Below, in pieces: positions 46,931 to 60,503 of a stretch of 64,000 bases of DNA. A program made the translations under genes and the position numbers. Every line of letters starts with the position of its first letter. The first letter of the stretch is position 1. The notes below the pieces were generated by a model that did no database searches, was not told the origin of the DNA, and saw nothing but the letters and a program-made list of their open reading frames with translations. Source of the stretch: Nageia nagi. Its lineage: Eukaryota; Pinophyta. The DNA lies in contig JBITNC010000001.1 in the NCBI GenBank assembly GCA_050084985.1, forward strand, positions 5,828,001-5,892,000, written 5' to 3'.

Positions 46931-49900
46931 TCCTTAAAGGGTACAAATTTAAGAAATTCTATACTTATCAACAACATACTAGCCACATAGCTAAAAAATA
47001 TCAAATTTTATAAAATATTATCCAATACTTGATCGACCAAAAAATGATAATATTTTATGATAAAAAAAATCAACTAAATCAAAATAACAAAACTCAAAAT
47101 ATGTTCATCCATAAAACTAAAAATTGGGAATCTTAACAAATATACTTCTACAAGCGGTGAACCATGTCAATAATCACGTACAAAGTATTGTCAAATTCTT
47201 ATAGAATACCCTAGAATACATATTTAAATATTTAGGTCAATATATAGTAAGTATCATCTTAGAAAAGAACAAAAAATAATTTGCAAATGGTCTAAAATAA
47301 TAATGTTTGTAACTTGTACAATTTAAAATAATATGCCCATGATCAAAAGTAGTCTAGAACAAGGATCTAAATTAATGCATATAAATATCAAAATCTTGGA
47401 TCAACAACGCCTATAAACATAAGGACTTCCTCAGCATGTTAACAACTTAGGATTATCCATGAAGGATAAATTTTTGAGATGTTTTATCTAACTTTTCCAT
47501 TCATATGGGGGTCCTTTTTCCTTATGTTTATGTATTTTTATTTATATTTCTCATTATTATATTTATGAAACTTCACCATTTTCATAATTATAATTAAATT
47601 ATTTTTCTAAATATTAAGTGTATTTTAATTAGCATCAAATATAAACATCAAGTACATCCATGTAAGGTACATAACTTGAAAACCCAAAATTGTATGTTTT
47701 TCATAAATATTATTTTATTTTTACATCATATCATGTTTATGGTACAAGTGATGAAGAAATAAGCTAATATTACTTTTAATCCCATTCATCACTCCCTTGA
47801 TTCTCTTTAGTAATGTGGGAAGGCTCCATCTTGTTACCTAACGATACCCTATATGAATGTACAATGAAAGGATAATCTATGATACATACATCAATAATAT
47901 ATTATTTTCCTCTCTACCTCACCCAACTTGAAGATCAAAGTTACCACCTATTAATTTCCTAATCATAACTTATAATGATCCTCATATTCTTTTTATATTT
48001 CATTCTTCTATGGATACCACCATTAATCCCTTACTAAGGACATACTAGTCTCACTATCATCTCCAACTACAATCAATCTACTCATTTTTTAACATGTGTA
48101 TATCTTGATCATGTTATAAGATCCATGTAAGGATCCCATTCAATATATACATCATTAAAATAAACATGTTATTGTGATATGTGCTTCTTTGGGAGAAATG
48201 ACCCCATGCATCCTTTCCTCCTTCAAGATCTAGAGACTTAATCTCCTACATGAGAGGACTCTACTAATTAGTTCTAGTTTTAATATTATGAATACATATA
48301 ATATAATTAGTATCATCATATATTACCTATATATCACTAACCCTTAATGAAAAATAATAACTACCTAGATCACCCTCCTTCCATAAGGTATTATATTACC
48401 TTGCATGGTATGAGTAGTCCTTAGTAAGTATGCATCACCATTATGGATAGCTTCATCATAATTATCCCACTCACATCCTTCACTTACATTATCTCCTTCA
48501 TTCTTATTACCATCATCGATATCACCCTCTTTCTTCTTATCAACATCATAATTTGAATCATTACCATTACTATGAATACTAAGAGGATTTAATCTCATTA
48601 GATCCCAACTCAAGGTAATCATCGTTGCATCCTATATCTATAATATTTTTATGTGTGTAAATAAAGTTAGTATTAGGATCCTCCCAAGAATCCAATCACA
48701 AGCGATATTTTTTAGCATCATCTAAAACATCCCTGTGCAAAACCAACATGCTCAATTAAAGATATCATGTTATACACCAAACTATCACATAATTCAATCA
48801 CGATAATATATCTCAACAACTTAATGATGGTGCCATAACTGATGAATACATGCACACTTATTCTCTTCAACATCCCACTCAATAAATCTAAGTTGTTGTT
48901 ACTTCTAAATATTTAACTTATTTAAATCAAAGTGAGACAAAGTTTACAATGCATCTTGCATAGAATAAAACATGGAATACTTTGCAAATATAGAATAATT
49001 TATAATTTATGGAGTAACCTTTAGAATTTTGAAAACGGTAAACTCCTTTTAAGAAAAATCTAAATACTATTCTAACCCTTTGTAATGAAAAAGGTAAGAA
49101 GGATTGAATGAAAATCAAACCTAATCTAATGGGGTGATCTAACAAAAGAAGACTTCTTTACCTATTTAACAAATAAGAATGAATGCATGAATAACTAATA
49201 ATTGGATATAAAATAAACACACTTTTAATATATATCTTGTAAAGTAAAATATTTAAATAACCTAGGTAGGACATAAAGTAACCATATCTCTCATAGGGTA
49301 GAAAGTAGCCATAGTTATTTGATTAATTCTTAGAAAATTATTATAGGAAACATAAATATTAAATGAGGCTTGAATCTTGTAACTTGAAATAAAAGATTCA
49401 AAATCAATAAAAAGATAATAACTTAGAAATAAATTTTAGATGAAAGGGCTAGACACAAACAATACACCAATAAAATTTATGACTCTTTGCATAAATTGAA
49501 TTCTTGAATTTTAAGTGTTGCTTAATTACTTCATATTTCCTAGATTTTATTTTGTTGGTTGCATAGAAATTGTAGTTTTTGATTGGATTGACTACACGAA
49601 TAATCCTTAAGGTTACCAACAATCTTGATAAAATTATTGTACACAAAGAAACCACTTATCCCAAGATCTTAAGTTTAAATTTAATCAAACTATCCATGAA
49701 TTGTTGAAGTAATAATAAGTTCAATTATCACTCAATAATTATCTCTATTATTGAAGCTCTCAACTTATAAAAAGAAATTATAATCCAAATTAAAACACTA
49801 CCACTCATAATATAAATGATATAGAGAAAAATAAACACACTTCACTATTGAATAATACAATATGTATCTTGATAGGATACCACTCTCTAATCTATTGCAA

Positions 49901-49934
49901 ATATATTATATTAATTCTCTCATAAAGCTAAAAC
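46931..49934. other. 3-kb AT-rich stretch, nothing recognised
   Basis: No LTR, domain or repeat partner found. The longest frame (85 codons, minus, 48365-48622) is Asp/Glu/Asn-rich (DVDKKKEGDIDDGNKNEGDN) and could be a decayed acidic ORF like the one in element L, but nothing ties them together. Confidence 0.45.
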
Positions 49935-51447
49935 TATAGAAGGAATTTAATGTTCATAGGTTGACTTCATTTTGAACTGAATAAATCTCCGCACCAATGG
50001 ATCCTAGTCACTCCATGCTAATGGCTCCTACTTCATACTTTGTTCATTTTCTTGACATTTAATTCTTTTTTTGGTGTATAGTTGATATTTAATGCTCATA
50101 ATTTGATCTTTTTATGCAAAGGATGGTCACCCACACCTCTGACATGTTAACAAATTTTCATATGCACATTAGATTTCTTGAAGTCTTCTATACTCCATTT
50201 CTTTTCTCTTATAAATAGTACTTTATTTTCCTTTGTAATTGAGATAGAAGAGATTATTATAATGATATGCTATGAATTTCAGCACTCATAATAAAAAAAT
50301 ATTTCATTTTCTCTTCATCTCTTTATTTTTATTCTCTTTGGGTAGTTGAGCGACTATGTATGACTCGACATCTTCTTGTAGGCATGTTGAAGTTGGTTTA
50401 AGGTATTTCTTACAATTAAGTTTGCATTTTTAAGATTATGGGTATTAGTCATATTCTTGTTTTGTTCTTTTAGTAGTACTATATTATGATTTAAATTCTT
50501 GTTTCCCTTTATTGGGTATCAAACAAGTATGATCATTTAAGTCTTTAACTTAGATCTTTTATGATTTTTTGTACTAGAATCATATCCAAATGAAATTTCC
50601 CTTCTTGAACTTGTTTGAATTTATTTTCAGATCCTTCAAAGGATATCCATCTTGAAGAGTGTTTCATGCTTCTTGGGAGCTTTCCTTGCTCATTAGATAC
50701 ATTTTTGTACTTAGTTGTGCCTTCCTACTTTATGCTGATGTTATAGCTCTTATTGTACAACACTTAGTCAATTTCTTATTGTGTTGTGACTTTAAAGGTC
50801 ATTAAAGTGTTAGTTATGCCTTCCCACTCTATGCTAATGTTGTTGTTGATATCATCGCTCTTATTTATTAGCATTTAATGCCTTATTGCCTTGTCAAATT
50901 TTCTTTGAGCATGTGTTGACTTCATCTATCTTTCCACTTAGCACTTAGTCTATTTCTTATTCTATCTCTCTCTAACAATCTTATTATTGACATCACCTCT
51001 ACAAAAGTGTAGCAATACCACTTTTTCTTCCTTGATATAATATAAAAGAATACTTTGTAATGTCACTACTTGGAAATCATGGTATTCTATCTATTTTACC
51101 TATATTGTATTGTAATAACATTTCTCTTAATATCATCTATGCAAAAGTGTGATTATCCTATTTTTATTTTGTGATGCCATATCATGATAATCTACTTCCT
51201 AACATTATCTGCTCTAAAGTGTGATATTCTACCTTTTACCTTTCCTACATAAATATAAATTTTAAGCTAACATCATCAGCATTAAAGTACAATAATACAA
51301 CTTTTGTACTATTCTTGATCATAAAAAATTTATTCTTTTGTATATTAATAAATATGTTTGACCACAAATTGCTCTTTACTTGACCATAGCTAGTTCATAT
51401 TTGCTCATGATAATTCCTTTATTGACCATAGTACCTCAAATTCTTCA
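49935..51447 (+). repeat. element I 5' LTR
   Basis: Begins TATAGAAGG (expected TG...) and ends TTCTTCA before the PBS. Includes TATAAATA (50210-50217). The second half has repeated AGTGTGAT...ACTTTT-type words (about 50990-51300). Confidence 0.82.
50210..50217 (+). promoter_or_regulatory. TATA box in element I 5' LTR
   Basis: TATAAATA, conserved in the 3' LTR at 55493-55500, in sense with the polyprotein. Confidence 0.55.
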
Positions 51448-51449
51448 AT

Positions 51450-51462
51450 TGGTATAAGAGCC
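51450..51462 (+). promoter_or_regulatory. primer binding site of element I
   Basis: TGGTATAAGAGCC, one base from the initiator tRNA-Met site, two bases after the LTR. Confidence 0.82.
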
Positions 51463-51483
51463 TCTTTAATTTTTTAGGTTAAA

Positions 51484-54400
51484 TGGATAAAAAAATGGAA
51501 ATTTCCCTCAATGGTTGATCCCTATGTTCAATGGAAAATACTTTGAATAGTGGAGAATCAAAATGAGAACTTTTCTCATCTCTCAAGACTTGTGGATTCT
51601 TATTTGTTAGAGTTATATAGAAGTAGATGCAATGATATTTATATTACTCATAATAGATGAGAAGGAAGAGCTATTAGACTCTCAAAAGAAGGATGCCAAA
51701 GCTCCATTACATTACAAAGCAGAATAGATATTTCAATTTTCTCTTATATAGTAGAATAAAATATTTCAAAGGATAGTTGGGATATATTTGAGTCTATAAG
51801 GGTTCCATTAAGGTTAGAGTTTCCAATTTGTAGATGTCCTAGTGAGACTTTAAATCTCTCAAAATAGATGACAGTGAGACTATTGATATCTTCATGAATA
51901 AAGTTTAGAACCTAGTCAATGCCATTCATTCTCATGGTAAGGATTTTAATGAAATCCAAATTATTGAAAATATTCTTATAATCCTTCCCTGGTGGTTTGA
52001 TCCCATCACATTTGCAATAGAGGAGTCTAAGGACTTGTTCCAACTTCCTCTAATTGAGTTTCTTAGAAGATTCTAGAACTAAGAGCAAAGTATAAAAGAG
52101 AGGTATGAGGACCTTGATTAAGATTTCTAAGGCAATCTCAAAATGAATAATCAAGCCTCTAGTTTCTCTAGTTCCAACTCTTCTTCAAGAGGTTGCACAT
52201 GGTAGAGGCCATGGTAATAAAGGTCATAGAGGTGGCCATGGTAGAGGAAGTAATCACTTATAAGGTTGATCAACTAGCACTAGTAAGAACTTAGACTTAT
52301 AGCATTGTGACTTTTATGGAAAGGATTGCCACATGGAACAATAATATTTTAGGAAATAAAAATAACAGAAAGCCAATTTTACTAAATATTTTAGGATGTC
52401 AATTTGTTTTTGAATCACAACAACTTTGAAGTGGTTTATGATTAGATTTGGTACCTAGAAAATGGTTGTTATAATCATATGATCGAAAATAAGAGATTTT
52501 TTATCAACCTTAAGGAGAATATCATTGGTAAAGTCAAGCTTGGTGATAATAATCATATTAATGTTACTGGTAGAGGTTCCATTGATTTTGAAATAAAGAT
52601 TAGTAAGATCATGTAGATGCATGACACATTATATATTATGAGGCTAAAGTATAATCTCCTCAGATTGGTCAAATATGCTTGAAAAACTACATGCTAGTTT
52701 TCAAGATAAAGAATTGCACCATCACAAATGAGATCGATCACCAAGTAGTCACCACTATTCTCATGATTGAGAATAGAATGTATATGCTTAGAATATCATT
52801 GACATATGTCATATTACAAAATCAACTCTTGATTTGGCATGATTGTGGTATAATAATTTCAACCATATCAACTTCAACTCATTGTAGGGAATGAATAACA
52901 TTGTGAAAGGTTTTCTAATCTTCTACAATCCATCATACACCATGTGTGAGAGTTGCATTTATGGGAAACAACATTGTAAAATTTTTTCCATGCACCTACA
53001 TCATACCAAGGCACCCATAGACCTTTGTAGCCCTATGTAGACTCCTACTATTGCTAAGTGGAGGTATATGTTGAGTTTTACTAATGATTATTCTTAGCTG
53101 AGCTAGTTGTACTTATTTTAGGCCAAATCCAATGCTTTTGACTACTTTGTCAAGTTCAAAGCATTAATCAAGACCCATTCCAAAAATACTCTAAAGAAAT
53201 TTTGGATAGATAGGGTTGAAAAATTTCTTTTTGATGACTTCAAGGAAGTATTAGATCAAGCGATAATACAAAACTACCTACACTTCACAATAGAATGATA
53301 TTCTAGAATGGAAGAACTAGACAATTGTTGAAATGGTTTGATGCATGCTAAAGGAGATGGGAATAGAAAAAAAATTATGGGGGGACCTATACACACTACT
53401 ATTTACATATTGAATGATTTCTTAACAAAGGTTATGCATGATTCAATGCCATGTGAGGCTTGGTTTAGCAAGAAACCAAGTATCTCACACCTAATGATCT
53501 TTGACATCACCTACTATGTGCATATTACTAAAGAGAATAGGAAAATATTGGAAGAAAAATGCATTAAGTGTATCTTTGTGGGATTATTAAATGATTCCAA
53601 AACTACAAGTGCAATGATATAGTCTCTAATTAGTTACACATTATTCAATATGTGATTTTGAATGAAGGGAATGTTTATACCAAAGGTTTTATCACTTCTA
53701 ATATTATTCTTGATTTTGTAGACACCCATTCCTATGAATTGATATATCCCCATAAACCTTACCACATACAACCACCCAACCAATTAGAAGCTCCTCATCC
53801 TTCCAAGATGAGGCTTGTACAAGATCATCTACAATATTAGATGCTGGATGATGATTTCACCAAAAGAATGACCCAAAAATAATCAAGGGAGGGTGATAAA
53901 ATCATCAACTATAGCTTGACTTCCTCTTCCCTTCTTGATCCCTCCAAATTCAAAGAGATAATGAAAAATGAAGATTGAAAAGTGGTAATGGAGGACAGTA
54001 TAGAGTAGATACAAAATATTAACTCTTAGGAGCTTGTCCTTCTTCCAAAGAAAGAGAATTTCATTGGAGTCAAATGGATCTACAAGTTGAAACACAATGA
54101 TGATGGCATCATTTCAAATTACAAATGGATGTCAAGTCTACCTTATTTAATGGATACTCGGAAGAGGAAATCTATTTTAATATACCATAAGGATTCACTA
54201 TTATTGGCCATGAGGATAAAGTGTATCGAATCAAGAAAGCTCTTTATGGATTGAAGTAAGCTCCCCATACCTAGTATTCCTAGATCAACATATACTTCCA
54301 TGAAAATAGTTATCAAAGGTACTCTACAAAAACCTAATGTATAAAAAGTTATCCAACTCTTACTATATCATCATTTGTCTCTATGTTGATGATACTATTT

Positions 54401-55200
54401 GTATGAGCTCCTTTTCTTCCATGTTCTGATAGTTTGAGACTGCCATGGTTAATAAGTTTGAGATGAGTGATCTGGATGACATCCAATGATATCTTCATCA
54501 CTTAAACAAAATATGTTAATGATATACTTTCTAGATTCTCAATGAAATATTTCAAACCTCTTTGTAGCCTCACAATTGTAAGTTATAAATTATTGAAGGA
54601 GGATTATACTCCTTTGGTTAATGCAACCTATCCATGCATTATACTCATGAATATTATTAGAAAGAAACCAAAATGACACTATGGTATGTTTCTAATACAA
54701 AAGCCTTTGGTTTGTTGTATAAGGTTACTAACTTTGAGACTATAAAGTCCTATACAAATATTGATTGGGATGACAGCATTGATGATAGGAAGAGAACCTC
54801 TAGGTATGCCTTCTTATTTGGTGAATTCCTCATCTCATGGAGTAGTAAGAAGATACAAACAATTGCTCTTTCCACTACATAAGGAGAATATATATATTGT
54901 TCTCCTCTACTTGCATCCAATACATTTAGATGGATTAATTATTTGAATATTTGGGTATGGAACTTTCCCAACACATTCCCATGCACTATTATAACATCAA
55001 CATCATTTACATGACCAAGAATTTTGTGTTTCATAGCCAAAGCAAGAACATATATATCTAACATCATTTATATGAGACTTGATGAATGGTGGATTCCTTG
55101 AATTCAAGTTTTATCGCACTAATGACTAACTCATGAAAATATTAATTAAAACATTACTAAAGGATAAATTTCTCAATCTTTGAAATTATCTTGAAATTCA
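51484..55200 (+). pseudogene. element I copia gag-pol polyprotein, heavily decayed
   Basis: Gag start near 51484, with ISQDLWILI at about 51590 and a UBN2-like middle (INVTGRG further on). Protease near 52450 has LENGCYNHMI, so the catalytic Asp-Ser-Gly has become Glu-Asn-Gly. Integrase is seen at 53338-53622 (IYILNDFLTKVMHDSMPCEA). RT starts about 53960 (GVKWIYKLKHNDDG) but then jumps from SNYK to MDVKSTLFNG (about 54120-54130), losing some 45 residues. YVDD is kept at about 54385. RNase H (54673-54880) is clear: IDWDDSIDDRKRTS and ISWSSKKIQTIALSTT. Stops occur every few dozen codons. Confidence 0.88.
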
Positions 55201-55211
55201 ACCTATTCACA

Positions 55212-55222
55212 TTAAGGGGAAG
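55212..55222 (+). promoter_or_regulatory. polypurine tract of element I
   Basis: TTAAGGGGAAG abutting the 3' LTR. Confidence 0.8.
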
Positions 55223-56708
55223 TATGAAGGAATTTAATGTTCCTTAGTTGACTTCATTTTGACATGAAGAATATCTCTATGCCAATGAATCCTAATCACT
55301 CCATGCTAATGACTACTACTTCATGCTCTGTTCACCCTCTCAAGATTATAATTTCACAATGTAGAGTTGAGATTTAATGCTCATAATCAGATATTCTAAT
55401 GCAAGGTATGGTCAACCACACTATTTGAATTGATAAATTTTTGTATACATATCAAATTTCTTGGAGTCTTCTAAACTCCATTTCTTTTCTTCTATAAATA
55501 GGACTTTATTTTCCTTTTTAATTGAGATAGTAGAGATTATTGTTATGTTATACTACTAGTTTTAGCACTCATAATAGAAAATATTTTGTATGTTTTGCAA
55601 CTCTTTATTTTCATTCTCTTCATGCAGTTGAGTGACTATGTATGAATTGATGTCTTCTTGTAGGCATCTTGAAGTTGGTTTGAGGTATTTCTTACCATCA
55701 AGTCTATAATTTTAGCTTCTAGGTATTAGTCAGATTCTTTTTTTATGCTTTTAGTAGTAAGATATTTTGGTTTACATTCTTATTTCCTTTTTTTGGGTAT
55801 CAAATAAGTATAATCACTTAAGTCTTCAACTTATCTCTTTAGTTTCATGAATTTCCTTGCTGGAATCATGTATAAACTAAATTTCCCTTCTTGAACCCTT
55901 TTTAATATATATATTTTTAGACCCTTCAAAGCCTTGGTAGACCTCCATCTTTAGGATAAAGTGTGTTTTAGGCTTCCTAGGGATTTTCCTTGCTCATTAG
56001 ACATATTTTTGTGCTTAGTTGTACTTTCCTTCTGTATGTTGATTTCCTCACTCTTATTGTGTGATACTTAGTCAATTTCTTATTGTGTCATACCTCCAAA
56101 GGTTCTTCAAGTTTTAGTCATGCCTTATCACTTTGTGCTAACATCATTTCTCTCACCACCTAACATGCAATGCCTTATTACCTTGTCAAAATTTCTTCAA
56201 GCTTGTGTTGATGTCATTTTTCATGCCACCCAATACTTAATACATTTCTTGTTGTGCCGTACTTCAAGAATTATTTGTTGATATCACCTCTCCAAAAGTG
56301 TGATAGTGCCACTTTTTCTTCCTTATCTTAGTTTGATAAAACAATTGTTGGTGGCATTTATTAGAAATTATATAGATTATTCTTATTTTCCCTATGTCGC
56401 ACTACAACAATATTTGTATTGACATCATCTATGCAAAAGTGCAAGATTGTCCTATTTTTCTTTTTAGTACCACATCAAAAAACTCTACTTGTTGATATCA
56501 TTAGCTTTAAAGAGTGGTATTCTAACTTTTATATCATCACCCTCAGAGTACAATAATCTAACTTTGACATTATTTCCTATCACAATAACTCCATTCTTCC
56601 ATATAATGACTCTTTTTAACCATGACTTGCTCTTTGTTTGATTGAAACTCCTTCATATATGATCATGATAATTCTTTTGTTGATTGTTGTAATCACTTTT
56701 TATTATCA
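55223..56708 (+). repeat. element I 3' LTR
   Basis: Begins TATGAAGG and follows the 5' LTR to GATCATGATAATTC (56661 onward); the last ~40 bp are diverged, so the end is approximate. TATAAATA at 55493-55500. Confidence 0.78.
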
Positions 56709-57717
56709 AGTAGAAAAAAGGGACAATAAGGGATCTATGATCCTGCTTTTAATGAGGTTATCCTCGATGTGTTTTATTAATGCTAATGGATTATGTTAAG
56801 ACTTATACTATATTTCTCACAATATTTCCCATACTTAGATTAAATATTTACTCTACCAATTCTTGAAAAGTAAGCAATTATTTAATGTTTGTAAGTTAGC
56901 TATATTAAACTTGCTCAAGCTACCCAAGTTACAAGGAAGATAGTAATATGTTTCACATAAGTATCTCTTCACTTATAAAATGAATATTTTTTGTATTTTT
57001 CATATTTTTCTCTAAATGTGAAAAGACTTAGTTTGATTTTCTCACAACTTTTTTTATCCTTGAATTAAATGCTTATTCCACTAATTCTCAAAAAGTAAAT
57101 AATCACTTAACTTTTTTAACCAAGCTAAAGAAATCTTGCTTGATTTAATCAAGTTACAAGTAAGAGATGATGCACACTATGTAAGCTACCTTGCACTTAG
57201 TTTCTTTTACTTATGCTTCACAAACTACTTAGTTCTTTTAATGAAACATTATGCTACATAGCTTGCATAATACTTCATATTTCTTTCACTAACTAAAATG
57301 CTAATTACTTTTTAAGTTTGCAAAAAAGATATCATCATCCAAGTATAGAAAATGAATTATTACATACACTTGAAATTCATTTTCCAACTAAAATAAGTAT
57401 ACATAGGCAAGATGCAAAATATATTATCTTATATTGACGAATCTTCAAAAGTACAACTTTTAGAATCTAGAGGGAGAGAGTTACAAATGAGGCTTTCATG
57501 CCTTTAAGTAGTACCCAAAGGTATTTATGTTTGAAATAAAACCTTAAATTACTTGAAAACCTATTTAGAAAACCCTAAATTGAAAACCCTAATTACATGG
57601 CATCAAAATTTGGCTAAGTATAGAAAATAGCCAACTCATAAAATGACTAAGTATAGAAAATAAAACTAAAAATTAATCTAACTCTGGACATTAAGGGGGC
57701 AAAAAAAAATTCTAACA
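56709..57717 (-). repeat. probable 3' LTR of gypsy-like element L
   Basis: On the minus strand, TGTTAGAA begins at 57717 right after a purine-rich tract. Further in are a TATA-like ATAAATA (57523-57529), TTAGGGTTTT words, and a pyrimidine-rich start region at 57465-57480. These are LTR promoter hallmarks. The lower limit is only bounded by element I. A diverged tandem duplication of about 140 bp with a ~227-bp period lies at 56808-57185. No second LTR in the window. Confidence 0.5.
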
Positions 57718-57745
57718 TTTATCTACCTCTTATCCTTTATCCTCC
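57718..57745 (-). promoter_or_regulatory. possible polypurine tract of element L
   Basis: Minus strand GGATAAAGGATAAGAGGTAG, purine-rich, next to the LTR candidate. Confidence 0.45.
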
Positions 57746-59600
57746 TAACATTGGTTGTGAGCCTTCTTACGCATAGAGTCTCTTTTTCAAACTTAATTAT
57801 GCTTGGTAATTTTCTTAGGATTGGTGCAACTCTTCTTCTATAATGTTTGGATTTTCATCCCTCTCATTGTCAGTGCTAGCTTCTCTGAGCCTTATCAAAT
57901 ATGAATCTAGATTCATGTTCTTCAAAAGATTATCTGAGCTAAGCTGGTCAAGTGAAATACCATCATTGATAATGATAATTTATTTATCATTCTTATCTTG
58001 CTTACTTTTCTTTCTTCTATATTCATTTTCCTCCTCCTCCCCCTCCTCCTCATCATCATCATCACAACCATCATCTCCAATAATTTTAGATGAAAATTTG
58101 GATGAGTTCATATGTGAATTGGGATTTTTATGTAGAGTGGAGCCTTTCTTTACCTCTGATCAAGTAGTTGGGTGTTTTGTAGCTTGTGAAGACCCCTTTA
58201 CTACTTGTCATGTAGGAATTTTTGAAGTAATTTCTTCTCATTATGAATATTCTATAGTTTAAGGAGAATAGATTGTAATTAATTATATCCCTAAGGTAAC
58301 TACAGGAGTGGTATGAGCATCTTATTCTTCTAAATCAATGACATTAACAAACTCATCATCCCCCTCTATATGGGTATCTATAACAGGGCCAACATCTTGA
58401 TATTCCACAAAAGATCATTTTATTTGTTGCTCACTATTTCCTCTATATTCATCTAATTCTTCTTCATACCTACTACAAATTCTTGATCTATTATCATCAC
58501 TCCTTAACTTTTATTGATCATCATTATTAGAATCACTAGAACTTTTTGATGAGCTACTAGTAGATGAAGAATCTCCACCAGGAGTGGAAACATAAATACT
58601 TTATCCACTCTCAAAAAGGGACTTGGGGTGCTTGCTAACTTGTGGTTCTATGACTCTTGGTATATGAATGCTTGGTGTAGGTGCATCGATAATATGCAAC
58701 ACATCAATGACTTGCATTGAGCCAAACTGATTGAATCTAGGCTCCTTGGTGAAATCTTATGCAATAGTTTTGTTGAGTTTTTGGTAGCTTTGGTAAGCTC
58801 TTACAACTTTTATCTTTAGCTTATTCTTTATTTTTATCCCTCTCTTCTTTTACCAACTATTCAAAAATTCTTTGAATATCCATCTTTGAATAAACATTTT
58901 TGTATCTCTTAATATCACCAAGGGAGTGTTGTTCATTGTTAGTGTGAAATATTTGGCAAAATATGTTAACTACACCAATTGGGTCATAATGAGTTTTCAA
59001 AACATGAATCTCAAAATCATACCCTTCAATTTCATATTTAATCATATCAACCTATAGCCAATTGTTGCAACAATACCAAGAACAAGTAATAGGCATTTTA
59101 ATAGGTGTCTCTTTCTTTTCCTTAGCAAACTTTTCATGAAAATAAAATATCTTACTTACAAATTCAATAAATACCATTCTATTGCTAAGGTAGAAAGGGA
59201 GTTTAAGAAGGGCCACATCAATGTTAAAAACCTTGACTTAAGAATTATCAAACTCCTCAAGAAAAAATCTATGAACCTCTTTCAAAACTCAATTGCTTTA
59301 ATAGAAATTCTAGGGACATGTTGAACTCCTTTCAACTCTTTGATGATTACATATTCCCATTCATTTATCATCATCTAGATATAGTTCCATTCCTCTATGT
59401 TATGAAATTTTGGATAAGACATGTAGATTATTGCCTTTCAGTTGTAAGTGACCTTTTTGATGCCATGGACATGAGATTGATTTTTTCCTTTTAACAATAG
59501 GAATACCAAATAGGACATATAGAAAAAAATATTCATTTTCTTCACTTCCCTTAGCTTGAGAGAAATGAACTATAACATGAACAACTCTAAACTACAAAGA
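57740..59600 (-). pseudogene. acidic-tailed unrecognised ORF upstream of LTR L (about 600 codons)
   Basis: I do not recognise the protein. One minus frame can be followed, with stops and shifts, from about 59600 to about 57740. An N-terminal part reads SQAKGSEENEYFFLY and YVLFGIPIVKRKK; a middle part (59045-58857) is MIKYEIEGYDFEIHVLKTHY. A Lys/Glu-rich linker follows, then a Ser-run (GGDSSSTSSSSKSSS, about 58570), and an Asp/Glu run (DDDDDEEEGEEEE, about 58070-58020). It sits just upstream of the LTR candidate, the same place as the extra ORF of element B, and has a similar charged, disordered second half. Homology between the two is not shown. Element H cut off the 5' end. Confidence 0.45.
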
Positions 59601-59605
59601 TCAAA

Positions 59606-60041
59606 TGAAAGCTTTGAATTCAAGTCTATCTATCACACAAAGACATAAGATGTAAGTGGTTCCTCCAACTAGGAGTACATCCAATAACTAGATCTTTACT
59701 TCAATCACAAATAAAACTCTCTTACAATCCTCCTAATCTCAAATCCTAAGCACTATCCTATAGCATAACTTTACTCCATAATTGGTGTGTAATCACAAAG
59801 AGGGAGCCTTCTATTTATAGGCCAAAATCTCTCTTTGGATCACCCTCTTATCTAATGTACAAAAGCATGACATGCACATCCTTTTACCTGAGGGGTATGC
59901 TCATGACATGGAGTGTAGGACAAATTACATTATCATATTCACTTAAACACTTAAGGTATAGAATGATACCCTTAACTATTAGTTAACTTATATAGAATAT
60001 TATTATTAAACCTTTATAATAATGCATTATACATTCTAACA
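59606..60041 (-). repeat. element H 3' LTR
   Basis: Upper end (minus TGTTAGAATG) adjoins the polypurine tract. It has TATAAATA on the minus strand at 59812-59819. The lower end is uncertain by tens of bases. Confidence 0.65.
59812..59819 (-). promoter_or_regulatory. TATA box in element H LTR
   Basis: TATAAATA on the minus strand followed by GAAGGCT; corresponds to the TATA box in element G. Confidence 0.55.
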
Positions 60042-60050
60042 CTCCCCCTT
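60042..60050 (-). promoter_or_regulatory. polypurine tract of element H
   Basis: AAGGGGGAG on the minus strand next to the LTR, identical to the core of G's tract. Confidence 0.85.
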
Positions 60051-60503
60051 GATGCAATATTGGGATAGAGTGAATACGAGAGAAGAAAGAGAGAAAGTAA
60101 GAGAGTTCTCCTCCAAAGAGATACAATAGAGATGAGAAATTTTTACATATTTATGAAGTAAGAAAGATATAGTTTAAGACTCACTACTTTGCCAAATATA
60201 ATCATTAATCACAACTAGTTTTAGTGTACATGAAGTAGTCATCCAACTAGAAGTCATGAACAATCTCGAAGAGCTTGCATTCCTGAAGTAAGTAACTTGC
60301 AATCTTAAAGGAACCTGCAAGTCATAAGTAGCTCAAATAACAATATCAGTTAGATGAAACATATTCATCTTTTCAAAGATATATGAATCACACAAATGCC
60401 ATCATGAACTAATCAATGGTGCACTATAAGTTAGCACAAAGATGCCATGTCAAAAAAATTATAGTCACCTATTGTATATAAAACATGTGTTGATTATCAT
60501 TAC

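Larger units (their letters stand above)
49935..56708 (+). mobile_element. Ty1/copia retrotransposon I
   Basis: LTRs 49935-51447 (about 1.5 kb) and 55223 to about 56708 match along their length. PBS and polypurine tract lie just inside. The internal 3.8 kb encodes a very decayed copia polyprotein. LTRs differ at nearly one base in five over the first 100 by eye, so this is an old insertion. The 3' LTR end is blurred and no target duplication could be found. Confidence 0.85.

Noticed and set aside
57560-57595. AAACCCTAAA-like words suggesting interstitial telomere
   Set aside because: Only three imperfect copies, separated by other sequence; such words are common in plant LTR promoters.
57843-58262. 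139-codon plus-strand ORF with a long Ser run
   Set aside because: It is the complement of the Asp/Glu-rich run of the minus-strand ORF; the Ser run comes from reading GAT/GAG repeats backwards.
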